From JBCFBK01 sp038562555 (GTDB lineage Bacteria; Bacteroidota; Bacteroidia; Bacteroidales; Prolixibacteraceae), in the NCBI GenBank assembly GCA_038562555.1, contig JBCFBK010000032.1, forward strand, positions 1 to 64,000: DNA of 64,000 nucleotides, read 5' to 3'. Under the pieces are notes generated by a model. It had not been told where the DNA came from, did no database searches, and saw only the letters and a program-made list of their open reading frames with translations. Positions 16,395 through 25,947 of this stretch are shown one piece after another (position 1 is the stretch's first letter; every line of letters starts with the position of its first letter). Both the position numbers and the translations under genes were made by a program.

Positions 16395-17435
16395 ATGCGG
16401 GAAAAAGTAGATAGCAAACTGATAAAAAGATACGCGAATGGTCGTTATTCTTTTCAAGATCTGAAACGGGTGGCCCGCTGGTTTGAGAACCCGCCTTATC
16501 ATGACGACCTCAAATCGGCCCTTGACCGGCACTGGAGTGAATTTCAGTTTGGAAAGGAAGAACAAAAAGATTTATCAGGGGTATTTGAGCGGCTGAAAAC
16601 CAAAATCATTGCCGAACGAAATCAACGCACCTTGACGGAAAAAGTCGGGAGAATATACTCGCGCGCGGCAGCAATCCTCTTATTGCCATTACTGATTTAT
16701 TCGGCTTTCAGTCTGATTCGACCCGCTACCCACCGGTTATTCTCGGACGACCGGTGGGTTGAGGTGGTTTCACTCAAAGGCACACGTACTCATTTTGAAT
16801 TGCCTGACGGGACGAAGGTGAGCCTGAACAGTTCAGCCAGCCTGATGTACCATGCCGATTTTTGCAGTAACCGTCTGGTCAGAATTGAAGGGGAAGCCTG
16901 GTTTGATGTTTTTCACGATGCCGGTTCACCTTTTGTTGTGCAGACGGATGAAATGGATATCCGGGTATTGGGAACCAAGTTCAGCGTTGTTTCGCTCAAA
17001 CAGGAGAAGATCACTGAGGTTATTTTAGAAGAAGGAAAAGTGCGCCTTACCGGCCGGGATGGTGGTTTTTCTGCTGACCTGAATCCGAATGAAGCATTTT
17101 TCTACAATAAGGAAACCCGCCACGGGAAGGTTATCGGCGTGGATGCCGGAACACTGACTGCATGGAAAGACGGCAAATTGATCTTCAGAAGTGAGCCGCT
17201 GGGAAGTGTGTTAAAACGGATCGGAAGATGGTATAATGTGCGTTTTGAAATCAGCGACAAAGAAGTGGAAGCGTTTCGCTACCGGGCTACCTTTCAGGAC
17301 GAGCCGCTTGAAGAAGTACTCCGCCTGATTTCGCTTACCGCGCCCGTCGAATACAAAATCAACGAACGGAATATGGATAAAAACGGACTTTATGAAGATA
17401 AAGTCATTACGATCGGATTGAAGACGAAACAATAA
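16395..17435 (+). CDS. FecR family anti-sigma factor
   Basis: A 346-residue membrane anti-sigma factor. The cytoplasmic domain covers about 1-85, the membrane helix about 90-110 (AAAILLLPLLIYSAFSLI), and the periplasmic FecR domain starts near 120 with FELPDGTKVSLNSSASLMY. A DUF4974 domain occupies about 255-345. It is paired with the sigma factor just upstream and the STN-bearing SusC downstream. The family inhibits its sigma factor until receptor occupancy is signalled across the periplasm. Length is slightly above its two paralogues because of a longer C-terminal segment. Confidence 0.93.
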   Translation: MREKVDSKLIKRYANGRYSFQDLKRVARWFENPPYHDDLKSALDRHWSEFQFGKEEQKDLSGVFERLKTKIIAERNQRTLTEKVGRIYSRAAAILLLPLLIYSAFSLIRPATHRLFSDDRWVEVVSLKGTRTHFELPDGTKVSLNSSASLMYHADFCSNRLVRIEGEAWFDVFHDAGSPFVVQTDEMDIRVLGTKFSVVSLKQEKITEVILEEGKVRLTGRDGGFSADLNPNEAFFYNKETRHGKVIGVDAGTLTAWKDGKLIFRSEPLGSVLKRIGRWYNVRFEISDKEVEAFRYRATFQDEPLEEVLRLISLTAPVEYKINERNMDKNGLYEDKVITIGLKTKQ

Positions 17436-17443
17436 AACAAAAT

Positions 17444-17470
17444 CAGGAAAGTGGTTGCAACACTTTCCTG
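17444..17470 (+). promoter_or_regulatory. stem-loop in FecR-SusC spacer (10-bp perfect stem, 7-nt loop)
   Basis: CAGGAAAGTG (17444-17453) pairs perfectly with CACTTTCCTG (17461-17470) around a 7-nt loop. No T-run follows. It starts 9 nt after the FecR stop and ends 58 nt before the SusC ATG. A mini-ORF (ATG 17478 to TAA 17510, peptide MLYKRWLSIY) begins just after it, preceded by AGGAG. This is the third hairpin of this type in the window. Confidence 0.6.
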
Positions 17471-17528
17471 AGGAGTAATGCTTTACAAACGATGGTTATC
17501 AATTTATTAACATTACAAATGCAAATCT

Positions 17529-20500
17529 ATGGAAAAAAAACGAAAACAAGGGCTGTGGTCAGCTCATGCCCTAAAAAAAGGACTGCTTATGATGAAATGG
17601 AGTGCGTTCTTCTTCTGTCTTGGCATTATTCAAAGCCAGGCAGTTGATGCTTATTCTCAGCAAACCAGGTTTTCCCTGAAGTTTGAGAGGACAAAACTGG
17701 TAAGTGTACTGAATGCAATTGAAAATCAGAGTGAATACTATTTTCTCTACAATGAGGATTTTGTAGATGTAAGCAAAACGGTCGATGTCGTTGTGAAAGA
17801 CATGAAGATTAACGATGTTCTGGATCAGTTGCTTGAAAACACGGGGATTGTGTATGCCATTCATGAACGTCAGATCGTGTTGACCCACACGGGCGATTCA
17901 AGTCCAACGCTAGCTGGTCAGAGTGAAAAGCAGGTGAGAGGAAAGGTTACCGACAGCAAAGGAGATCCGGTTCCGGGTGTTTCGGTTGTGATAAAGGGAA
18001 CAACTTCGGGAACGATTACCGATGCCGGAGGAAATTATGCCCTTCCGGCGGTTCCTGCCGATGGCACACTCGTTTTTTCATTTGTCGGTATGCATACCCT
18101 GGAAGTTCCCGTTGCCGGGAAAACCGTGATCGATGCCAACCTGGAAGAAGAGACGATCGGGATTGACGAGGTGGTGGCTATTGCCTACGGAACGCAAAAG
18201 AAGAGCGAAGTAACCGGATCGATCAGTTCAATCAGCACGGAAGAACTGAAGGATATGCCTTCCAATAATATCGGACAGAAGATTCAGGGAAAATTTGCCG
18301 GCGTTCAGATCTATCAGACCTCGGGCGAGCCTGGGGGAAGCGGCCTTTCGTTCCGGGTCAGGGGACAGGCTTCCGTAAACGGCGGAAACAGTCCGCTGAT
18401 CGTCATTGACGGTTTTCCCTCGCGCACAGGTATCGAAGCCTTAAGTCCCACTGAAATCGAGTCGATTACTGTACTGAAAGATGCGTCAGCCACCTCTCTT
18501 TACGGATCGCGGGCCGCGAACGGCGTGATTCTGGTCACGACAAAGCAGGCGAAGAATGGCGAAAAGACCATTGAATTTAACGCCTATGCCGGAGTGGATG
18601 TGGTTCCCGACCGCGGCCGCCCCGATGTTATGAATGCACAGGAGTTCGCTCAGTTTAAGAAAGAGTATTACGAAGACAAGGCCTTGTATGAAGGTTATAC
18701 CGGCGGCGTACCGGCCCAGTATCAGAACCCGTCGCAATATAAAGACGGAACCGACTGGTTTGATATTTTACTGCAAAATGCTTTAACTCAGAATTATAAC
18801 CTATCGATGTCGTCGGGCATGTCCAATCTGAAATCGACAGTCAACCTGAATTACAGTAAGCAGGAGGGGGTTGTTTTGAATACCTATTCCGAGAAATTCA
18901 ATGCCAGGGCCAACAACGTCTATGCAGCTTCAGAAAAGCTGACGTTCGGGCTCAATGTTGGGGTTACCTACCGGAAAAGTCAGATCACACCCGGACTTGG
19001 GAATGGCCGTAACATTATCGGTTCTGCATTTCTGATGGACCCCAGCCTGAAATATAAGAATGATGACGGTACTTACCCGATTTCGTTTAGTGCCCCGGGT
19101 ATGTTTGCCAACGCCAATTACTATCTGGTGCTGAAGCAGCGTATTAATCCGACCAGGCAATTAAATGTACTGGCAAATGCGTTTGCCGAACTGGAATTGA
19201 TCAAAGGGCTGAAGTATAAGATCAGCGGCAATGCCGACGTGTGGAACGCGGTAAACCGCACCTTTGAGCCTTCGACGGCACGGGGAGGCATGTTTTCAGC
19301 TCCGCCCTTACCGCCAATAGGGAGTTACGGCACCGAAAATCATTTGTCGTGGTTGCTCGAAAATACGCTGAATTATGATGTCACAATTAAACAGAAGCAC
19401 AATATCAACGCTTTTCTGGGGTATTCCGCGCAAAAGACATCCTACGAATGGAGCAAAATCAATGCAACACAGTATCCTGACGATGAAATCGAGTGGATTA
19501 ACGTAGCCAGCTCGCGGGTGGGTGATGCAGCCAATACCGAATGGTCGATGCTTTCCTATATTGGTCGCCTCAACTATAATTACGACGGTAAATACCTGCT
19601 TTCATTCGCCTTCAGGCGTGACGGATGTTCCCGGTTTGGCGCGAATGCCAAATGGGCCAACTTTCCTTCCATCTCAGTGGGCTGGGTGGCCTCGGACGAG
19701 CCGTTCCTGCAAAATTTCGATAAAGTCTCCTGGCTGAAGCTTCGGGCAAGCTACGGAGAAGTAGGAAACAACAACATTGGTGACTATACCTATCTGGCTA
19801 CGGTAGCCACATCGAATTACGTTTTCAATAACGCGGTCACTCCCGGACGCACCATCACCAGACTTGGAAATGATAACCTGACCTGGGAAACGACCAAACA
19901 GTTTGATCTGGGTTTCGACCTGGGAATGTTTAAGGACCGGATCTTCTTCGTCTATGATTACTACAGGAAGTCGACTGAGGGGCTGTTGTATTCAACCAAC
20001 ATTCCTTTCCAGTCGGGCTTTGGAAGTATTGATTCGAATATCGGCGAATTTAAATTCTGGGGGCATGAGTTTGGCCTTGAAACGCGCAATATGGTTGGTG
20101 ATTTCCAGTGGAATACGAGTCTGAATGTGTCGTTCAACCGAAATGAAGCCGTTAAACTTGGGACCAATAATACACCGATCGGCGGTTATGCCAACCAGGG
20201 CGATGAAAACCGCACGGAAGTCGGACAGCCGCTCGGTCAGTTCTGGGGATACGTTTTTGACGGCGTTTACATGACGCAGGCGGAGCTGAACGCACAACCA
20301 AAACATGCATCGTCGATGATCGGAACGGCCAGGATGAAAGATGTGGGTGGCCCTGATGGCGTTCCCGATGGTGTCATCACGATGGACGATATGACCTTTA
20401 TTGGCGATCCGAATCCCGATTTTATTTATGGGATCACCAATAGTTTTGCCTGGAAGAATTTCGATGCGTCGATCGTTTTGGCAGGTTCGGTAGGTGGAGA

Positions 20501-20915
20501 CATCATGAACAGGGTACTCGAATGGACCGAAAACATTGATGGTGTCTTCAATGTAACCAAGGAAGTGGCTGAGCGCTGGAGATCGGAAGACAACCCGGGC
20601 AAGGGAAATATTCCCAGAACGCGGAGTGGCACAACCGAGCTGTTTCGTTACAATAATACCCGCTGGGTATCGGACGGATCTTACCTGATGGCTAAAAATA
20701 TCACGTTTGGTTATACAGTTCCTGTGAAATTCTCAAACCTGGTTAAAAATGCACGGGTTTATCTAAGTGTTCAGAACGCATTTGTGATAACCGGTTACGA
20801 CGGACTGAACCCGGAAGTAAGCCGCGACGGACTGAACGGCCTTCATTTTGGAGTTGATGAAACCTTTTACCCGGTTCCACGCACCTATACGATTGGTCTG
20901 AACGTGAATTTTTAA
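17529..20915 (+). CDS. SusC/RagA family TonB-dependent receptor with STN domain
   Basis: A 1128-residue outer-membrane oligosaccharide channel. A charged pre-extension (containing QGLWS) precedes a signal peptide at about 22-44 that ends in AYSQ. The STN signalling domain lies at about 47-120, and the carboxypeptidase-like domain at about 135-210 has DPVPGVSVVIKGTTSGT. IDEVVAIAYG marks the TonB-box region, followed by the plug and by a barrel ending in GLNVNF. It is preceded by its sigma/FecR pair and followed by SusD. Similarity to the SusC at 4121 is clear in the N-terminal domains, but the barrel differs, consistent with a different glycan. Expression is expected to depend on the ECF sigma factor at 15730. 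Confidence 0.96.
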   Translation: MEKKRKQGLWSAHALKKGLLMMKWSAFFFCLGIIQSQAVDAYSQQTRFSLKFERTKLVSVLNAIENQSEYYFLYNEDFVDVSKTVDVVVKDMKINDVLDQLLENTGIVYAIHERQIVLTHTGDSSPTLAGQSEKQVRGKVTDSKGDPVPGVSVVIKGTTSGTITDAGGNYALPAVPADGTLVFSFVGMHTLEVPVAGKTVIDANLEEETIGIDEVVAIAYGTQKKSEVTGSISSISTEELKDMPSNNIGQKIQGKFAGVQIYQTSGEPGGSGLSFRVRGQASVNGGNSPLIVIDGFPSRTGIEALSPTEIESITVLKDASATSLYGSRAANGVILVTTKQAKNGEKTIEFNAYAGVDVVPDRGRPDVMNAQEFAQFKKEYYEDKALYEGYTGGVPAQYQNPSQYKDGTDWFDILLQNALTQNYNLSMSSGMSNLKSTVNLNYSKQEGVVLNTYSEKFNARANNVYAASEKLTFGLNVGVTYRKSQITPGLGNGRNIIGSAFLMDPSLKYKNDDGTYPISFSAPGMFANANYYLVLKQRINPTRQLNVLANAFAELELIKGLKYKISGNADVWNAVNRTFEPSTARGGMFSAPPLPPIGSYGTENHLSWLLENTLNYDVTIKQKHNINAFLGYSAQKTSYEWSKINATQYPDDEIEWINVASSRVGDAANTEWSMLSYIGRLNYNYDGKYLLSFAFRRDGCSRFGANAKWANFPSISVGWVASDEPFLQNFDKVSWLKLRASYGEVGNNNIGDYTYLATVATSNYVFNNAVTPGRTITRLGNDNLTWETTKQFDLGFDLGMFKDRIFFVYDYYRKSTEGLLYSTNIPFQSGFGSIDSNIGEFKFWGHEFGLETRNMVGDFQWNTSLNVSFNRNEAVKLGTNNTPIGGYANQGDENRTEVGQPLGQFWGYVFDGVYMTQAELNAQPKHASSMIGTARMKDVGGPDGVPDGVITMDDMTFIGDPNPDFIYGITNSFAWKNFDASIVLAGSVGGDIMNRVLEWTENIDGVFNVTKEVAERWRSEDNPGKGNIPRTRSGTTELFRYNNTRWVSDGSYLMAKNITFGYTVPVKFSNLVKNARVYLSVQNAFVITGYDGLNPEVSRDGLNGLHFGVDETFYPVPRTYTIGLNVNF

Positions 20916-20945
20916 TTGACAGGTAACAATCTTAATATAAGTAAT

Positions 20946-22478
20946 ATGAAGAAGAGTATTTTATATATTATTTCCGGGTTTATCTTTCTGTCGTCGTGCA
21001 GCGAGGATTTTCTGAATCTCAGCCCGGAAACCTCTCTGAGCTCGGCCACATTCTTTAAAACTGAAGCTCATTTTGAACAGGCACTTGTGTCGGCTTATGA
21101 ACGGTTACGTCCGATTGCCTACCATGGAATTTTCATGGATGAAATGCGTTCCGACAACACGCTTTACACACATTATGCCGGCGACCGCGGCCCTTATTTG
21201 TCGACCGAAGTGTTCGCCTTGTTCCTGGATGATGAAACCAATACCGCCCATACGGCCGCCCGGTATAATGAGGACTTCAATGGCATTTCGCGGGTCAATA
21301 CTATTTTATCCCGGATCGAAGGCGTTGATTTTGCTGATGCGGTGAAGACGCGTATTAAGGGAGAAGCACTTTTTCTGCGGGCTTTTTATTACTCTGACCT
21401 GGTACAGCACTATGGCGGGGTGCCGCTGCAGTTGCAGGAAATCACTTCCGAAGAAGGAGCATTTCTTCCGCGATCGTCAGCGGCCGAGATCTATGGCCAG
21501 ATCATTACCGACCTGACAGCCGCAATTCCGGCATTGCCTGTGGCAAACACTTTTCCGCAATCGGGGCGGGCTACCCAGGGTGCTGCGAAAATGTTGCTGG
21601 CTTATGCCTATATGTCAAAGCCGGAGCGGGAATATGCAAAGGCCCAGACCGAACTGACCGACATTGTGGGAATGAATTACGGTCTGCTGGATAACTATGC
21701 CGATGTCTTCAATCCGGACAATAAGAACAACAAGGAATCTATTTTCGAGATCCAGTATATGGAAGGCGACGCCGGTCAGCAAAGTGATTTTATCTGGCGA
21801 CTGATTCCTAAAATGGATAATACCGAAGATTTGTTAGGGATTAAAGCCAATAATTATGCCTATACCAGCGGCGGATGGAACGTACCGACTCAGGAAATGG
21901 TCGACTCATACGAAAACGGCGATAAGCGGTTGAATGCCTCTGTTGCTGTTGCCCAGGGTATTCAGACCGGTGATAATTTCTTTTTTGAAACCCTGAAAGA
22001 AGCCGATGGTTATACGCCTGTGGCAGGCAAGGCCCACTATTATTTCGTGAAGAAATATTTATGGCCGCCCTATGCAAAGGAGTTCAATACCGATTCGAAT
22101 TGGCCGGTATTCCGTTATTCCGATGCCCTGTTATTGTTGGCTGAGTGCCTGGTTGAACAGAACAAAGCAGCGGAAGCATTGCCTTACCTGAATCAGGTTC
22201 GCAAAAGGGCCGGCTTGCCCAATCTGAGCGTTGCGACCAAAGAGAATATAGCGGCAGAGCGCAGGCACGAACTGGCGTTTGAAAATCACCGGTGGACTGA
22301 TCTGATCCGGACCGGAAAAGCGGTGGAAGTGATGAATGCTTTTGGTGTGACTATGAAAAGCCTTTATGGATTCATTCTTCCCACGGCGTTCAATGTCACC
22401 CAGGACCGGCTTATTTACCCAATTCCTTACCGCGAATTGCAAATAAACACGAACCTGGAGCAGAACTCTGGCTACTAA
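20946..22478 (+). CDS. SusD/RagB family glycan-binding lipoprotein
   Basis: A 510-residue surface lipoprotein partner of the SusC at 17529. The ATG at 20946 gives a proper lipoprotein signal with lipobox LSSC and lipidated Cys18. A TTG 30 bp upstream would add a meaningless extension. SusD features include GEALFLRAFYYSDLVQHYGG, the C-terminal RagB domain (WPVFRYSDALLLLAECLVEQ) and the ending RLIYPIPYRELQINTN. It lies 30 bp after SusC and is followed by a strong terminator, so SusC-SusD form one transcript. The glycan is unknown; the next gene suggests rhamnose-containing material. Confidence 0.95.
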   Translation: MKKSILYIISGFIFLSSCSEDFLNLSPETSLSSATFFKTEAHFEQALVSAYERLRPIAYHGIFMDEMRSDNTLYTHYAGDRGPYLSTEVFALFLDDETNTAHTAARYNEDFNGISRVNTILSRIEGVDFADAVKTRIKGEALFLRAFYYSDLVQHYGGVPLQLQEITSEEGAFLPRSSAAEIYGQIITDLTAAIPALPVANTFPQSGRATQGAAKMLLAYAYMSKPEREYAKAQTELTDIVGMNYGLLDNYADVFNPDNKNNKESIFEIQYMEGDAGQQSDFIWRLIPKMDNTEDLLGIKANNYAYTSGGWNVPTQEMVDSYENGDKRLNASVAVAQGIQTGDNFFFETLKEADGYTPVAGKAHYYFVKKYLWPPYAKEFNTDSNWPVFRYSDALLLLAECLVEQNKAAEALPYLNQVRKRAGLPNLSVATKENIAAERRHELAFENHRWTDLIRTGKAVEVMNAFGVTMKSLYGFILPTAFNVTQDRLIYPIPYRELQINTNLEQNSGY

Positions 22479-22507
22479 GGCAGGCTGTACTCAGAATTGT
22501 GAACCGT

Positions 22508-22566
22508 CATTGTGGGAGCCGGCAAAAGAAAACTGGGCAGGCTCCCGCAGTGACGTGTCTTTTTTG
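22508..22566 (+). terminator. intrinsic terminator after second SusD
   Basis: A 13-bp stem (22508-22520 with 22540-22552, including G-U pairs) is followed after six bases by a T-run (22559-22564). It separates SusCD from the GH106-like gene. Confidence 0.65.
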
Positions 22567-22630
22567 ATATACTGTATTTGATTCATTTGTTCGCTATCTT
22601 TAAATGGTGGTTAACCCTTATCGCTGATTT

Positions 22631-25600
22631 ATGAACAGAAAAATAATTGCTTATCTGCCGGCTGTGTTGACGGCATTTTTACTGATGACTTCCTGCTCTG
22701 ATCGCAAACTGACGGCGACCTCCGGCACGATCGACAGCTTTGATGCGTTGCAGAACGCTTTTAAACAGCCTTCGAAAGATTATGGAACCATTCCGTTTTT
22801 TGTCTGGAACGACAAGATGACAAAAGAAGGGATTGCCCAAAGCATGCAGGACTATAAAGATGCCGGGTGCGGCGGGATCATTGTGCATCCCCGGCCCGGA
22901 TTGGTTACGGAATACCTTTCGGACGAATGGTTTGAACTATTTCAATACACGGTTGAGAAAGGGAAGGAACTCGACATGAACGTCTGGATCTATGATGAGA
23001 ACTCCTATCCCAGCGGATTTGCAGGAGGGCATGTGCCTGCACAGATGCCCGAATCTTTCAATCAGGGGCAGGGGCTGAAGCCGGTCGAAAGCGAGGTGAT
23101 GCCTGCGGATTATCAGAAATATTTTCTCATTCTGAAAGAATCAAACGGCAGCTACCTGGATGTTACCGCTCAGGCTGTTCAGGAATCGGGTAAAACCGGG
23201 CCGTATATCTTATTTGAAAAGACGTTTTATCATCAATCGGGTTGGTTTGGCGGCTTTTCGTATGTCGATCTGCTTTACCCGGGGGTGACTGAGAAATTTC
23301 TGGAGGTAACCATGACCGGTTATGAGAAAACTTTGGCGGGTGATTTTGGCAAAACGGTGCCCGGCGTTTTTACCGACGAGCCCGAGATCAGTTCGCCCGG
23401 CGGCTTTCGCTGGACACCTGATCTGTTCGACGTTTTTCAGGAACAATGGGGATATGATCTGAAAGAAAACCTTCCTTCGCTGTACAAGCAGGTCGGAAAC
23501 TGGAAGAAGGTCCGCCATAACTACACGCAAACGCTGCTTTGGCTGTTTATTGAACGCTGGTCAAAGCCGGCCAGCCGGTATTATGAACAGCGCGGACTGG
23601 CATTTACGGGCCACTATTGGGAACATGGCTGGCCGTCCATGCAGTTGGGGGGCGATAACATGGCGATGTACGCCTGGCATTCCGTCCCTGGTATCGACAT
23701 GCTTTTTAATCAGTTTGATGAAGTGTCGCCCAATGCGCAGTTCGGGAATATCCGTTCGGTGAAGGAACTGGCCAGTGTGGCCAATCAGATGGGCAGGGCC
23801 CGTACTTTATCGGAAACCTATGGCGGAGCCGGATGGGAAGCAACCTTTAAGGATTTAAAACGACTTGGCGACTGGGAGTACGCCCTCGGCGTGAACCTGA
23901 TGAATCAGCATTTATCGTTCAGTACGATTGCCGGCGCGCGCAAGTATGATTACCCGCCCTCATTTTCGTATCACAATCCCTGGTGGAAAAGCTATCGCGG
24001 TCTGAATACCTATTATGCCCGGCTTTCACTGGCCCTTTCGTCGGGAGTCCAGCGAAACGGTGTTCTTGTGCTGGAGCCGACAACGACCGCCTGGCTTTAT
24101 GATTCCTATATGAAAGAAGGGCGGTATGACAGTCTGATGCAGGTTGGAAATCAGTTTCAGCAGTTTGTGACCGCGCTTGAGAAAAATCAGCTTGAATATG
24201 ACCTCGGATCGGAACAGATTATTGGCGACCAGGGTGGGGTGGAAGGAGCGGAATTCCGGGTCGGACTTTGCCGGTATCAGACCCTTGTGCTGCCACCGCT
24301 GATGGAAAACCTGAACAGGAAAACGTTCGATCTGTTGAAGGAGTTCACGGCAAATGGCGGCAAGCTGATCGCCTTTTCCAGGCCCGGACTGATTGACGGC
24401 GACCCATCGCCGGATACCGCTCAACTCTATGAGGGCCAGTCGGTGCGTATCTTTGATTTGAGTATTCCTGATGAAGAAGCCTTTGAGCTTTTGTTTACCG
24501 GTCAGAGCCTGCGTTTTTCCGAACAGAGCGGGGGAAACTTATACCATCACCGACGGATTTTGAAAGATGGTCAGCTTATTTTTCTTGCCAACGCCGATAT
24601 GGAACAGCAAACCACGGGAGCTTTTACGGTTGACGGCGCGGATGCCATTGTAATGGATGCGTTTACAGGAGAGCTGTTTCATTATCCAAATGATGAAACC
24701 GGAAAGGGGCTTCAGCTTCGGTTCTCCCTTCAGCCGGCCGGGAGTCTGTTGCTGTTTGTGTCGGAAGAGAAGTTGGAGGGTTTCCCGGAATACAGAAAAA
24801 GAGAAAACCTGACCCGCGTAAAGGCGGGAGGTGTGCTGACGGCCGCAAAGGAGCGGGAAAATGTACTGCCGGTCGATTTTGCTGAGCTCGAGCTGGGAGG
24901 TAAGACTTTCAGCGATGTGCATGTAGACCAGGCTGCGCAGCTTGTATACAAGCATTATGGATTTGATGAAGGGAACCCCTGGAATCATTCAGTCCAGTAT
25001 AAAACGGCCATCCTGGATAAAAGCACTTTTCTTGACGACAGCGGGTTCCGGATCAGCTATTCTTTCAACATTGACCAGGAATTTGACTGGTCGGCGGTCA
25101 AACTGGTGGTAGAACACCCTGAAATATGGACGGTGAAGATCAATGGTGTGAAAGTGGAAGCCCTTCCGGGTGAGTGGTGGCTCGATCGTTCGTTTGGCGT
25201 TTTCAAGGCCGGGGCGCAGCTGCGGACCAGCAAGAATACGGTCACACTGAGTTGTAAACCGATGAATGTTCATGCGGAAACCGAGCCGGTGTACCTGGTG
25301 GGTGAGTTTTCCGTGGTTCCGGCCGAAAAGGGGTGGAGTATCCGGCCTCCGGTTTCGCCGGTTCAGAAGGGAAGCTGGAAGCAGCAGGGCTTGCCTTTTT
25401 ATTCATGGGATATGATCTACAGCAATACGTTTACAGTCGATTCCAAATCACCTTACTATGAAGTGGGACTGGACGACTGGCAGGGAACTGTGGCAGAGGT
25501 CTATGTGAATGGAGAGCACGCCGGAACGATGGTGCTTCCAACCGACCGGATCCCGGTTACGGATCAGATCAGGGCAGGGGAGAATACGGTGGAAGTGCGG

Positions 25601-25765
25601 ATCACAGGAAGCCTTAAAAGTTTGCTGGGGCCACATCATAACAATCCAAAGCCTGGTCTGGTGAGTCCCTGGCACTGGCGCAATGTAAAGGCATATCCGT
25701 CCGGTAGTCAGTATCAGCTTCCGGATTACGGACTGAATGGAGATATCCTGCTTTTTGCCGAATAA
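22631..25765 (+). CDS. GH106-like glycoside hydrolase lipoprotein (putative alpha-L-rhamnosidase)
   Basis: A 1044-residue lipoprotein (lipobox LMTSC, Cys22) of the large GH106-like family. The N-terminal barrel shows the characteristic FFVWNDKMTKEGI, GCGGIIVHPRPGL, EYLSDEWF and NVWIYDENSYPSGFAGG. VPGVFTDEPE carries acidic residues suited to catalysis. A central part follows (TLSETYGGAGWEATF, LSFSTIAGARKYDYPPSF). The C-terminal third contains beta-sandwich segments with a GH2-like sugar-binding look (VAEVYVNGEHAGTMVLPTD). Characterised GH106 enzymes release alpha-L-rhamnose, often from pectin. The gene follows SusCD behind a terminator and probably supplies the enzyme of that locus. Family placement is fairly safe, but the sugar specificity is inference because many GH106-like proteins are untested. 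Confidence 0.75.
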   Translation: MNRKIIAYLPAVLTAFLLMTSCSDRKLTATSGTIDSFDALQNAFKQPSKDYGTIPFFVWNDKMTKEGIAQSMQDYKDAGCGGIIVHPRPGLVTEYLSDEWFELFQYTVEKGKELDMNVWIYDENSYPSGFAGGHVPAQMPESFNQGQGLKPVESEVMPADYQKYFLILKESNGSYLDVTAQAVQESGKTGPYILFEKTFYHQSGWFGGFSYVDLLYPGVTEKFLEVTMTGYEKTLAGDFGKTVPGVFTDEPEISSPGGFRWTPDLFDVFQEQWGYDLKENLPSLYKQVGNWKKVRHNYTQTLLWLFIERWSKPASRYYEQRGLAFTGHYWEHGWPSMQLGGDNMAMYAWHSVPGIDMLFNQFDEVSPNAQFGNIRSVKELASVANQMGRARTLSETYGGAGWEATFKDLKRLGDWEYALGVNLMNQHLSFSTIAGARKYDYPPSFSYHNPWWKSYRGLNTYYARLSLALSSGVQRNGVLVLEPTTTAWLYDSYMKEGRYDSLMQVGNQFQQFVTALEKNQLEYDLGSEQIIGDQGGVEGAEFRVGLCRYQTLVLPPLMENLNRKTFDLLKEFTANGGKLIAFSRPGLIDGDPSPDTAQLYEGQSVRIFDLSIPDEEAFELLFTGQSLRFSEQSGGNLYHHRRILKDGQLIFLANADMEQQTTGAFTVDGADAIVMDAFTGELFHYPNDETGKGLQLRFSLQPAGSLLLFVSEEKLEGFPEYRKRENLTRVKAGGVLTAAKERENVLPVDFAELELGGKTFSDVHVDQAAQLVYKHYGFDEGNPWNHSVQYKTAILDKSTFLDDSGFRISYSFNIDQEFDWSAVKLVVEHPEIWTVKINGVKVEALPGEWWLDRSFGVFKAGAQLRTSKNTVTLSCKPMNVHAETEPVYLVGEFSVVPAEKGWSIRPPVSPVQKGSWKQQGLPFYSWDMIYSNTFTVDSKSPYYEVGLDDWQGTVAEVYVNGEHAGTMVLPTDRIPVTDQIRAGENTVEVRITGSLKSLLGPHHNNPKPGLVSPWHWRNVKAYPSGSQYQLPDYGLNGDILLFAE

Positions 25766-25813
25766 GTTGATAATTTGGCAGCGGGAAGCAGCCGATAATC
25801 CAAATACTTTTTC

Positions 25814-25821
25814 TACTTTTG
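25814..25821 (+). promoter_or_regulatory. -7 promoter box upstream of MATE gene
   Basis: TACTTTTG is an exact match to TAnnTTTG. It lies 127 nt upstream of the most likely MATE start, so the transcript has a leader of about 120 nt. No TTG is present at the standard -33 distance. Confidence 0.5.
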
Positions 25822-25832
25822 CCGTCCTTTTT

Positions 25833-25873
25833 GGAACGAGGTATCATCCGTTCCCGAAAGGATGGCTTTTTTT
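25833..25873 (+). promoter_or_regulatory. possible attenuator: overlapping hairpins and T-run in MATE leader
   Basis: GGAACG (25833-25838) pairs with CGTTCC (25849-25854). CATCC (25845-25849) pairs with GGATG (25860-25864), and the second stem is followed by GC and seven T (25867-25873), a terminator form. The two stems share base 25849 and the 3' arm of the first fills the loop of the second, so they exclude each other. This is the layout of an antiterminator/terminator switch just after a promoter box. No known riboswitch class was recognised. It could instead be a simple terminator for the upstream gene. Confidence 0.4.
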
Positions 25874-25947
25874 CGGGGTTGCATAACACGACCGGGACCT
25901 TGAGGTCCAGGTCTTTGATATTTACGAACCACTTATTGTGCATCCTT

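Noticed and set aside
20916..20945. Upstream TTG start for the second SusD gene
   Set aside because: It would put ten unrelated residues before a good lipoprotein signal peptide. The ATG at 20946 fits the family.
25833..25947. MATE leader considered as a cobalamin or guanidine riboswitch
   Set aside because: No conserved cobalamin box and no paired ACGR loops of guanidine classes were found, so it was left as an unclassified attenuator.
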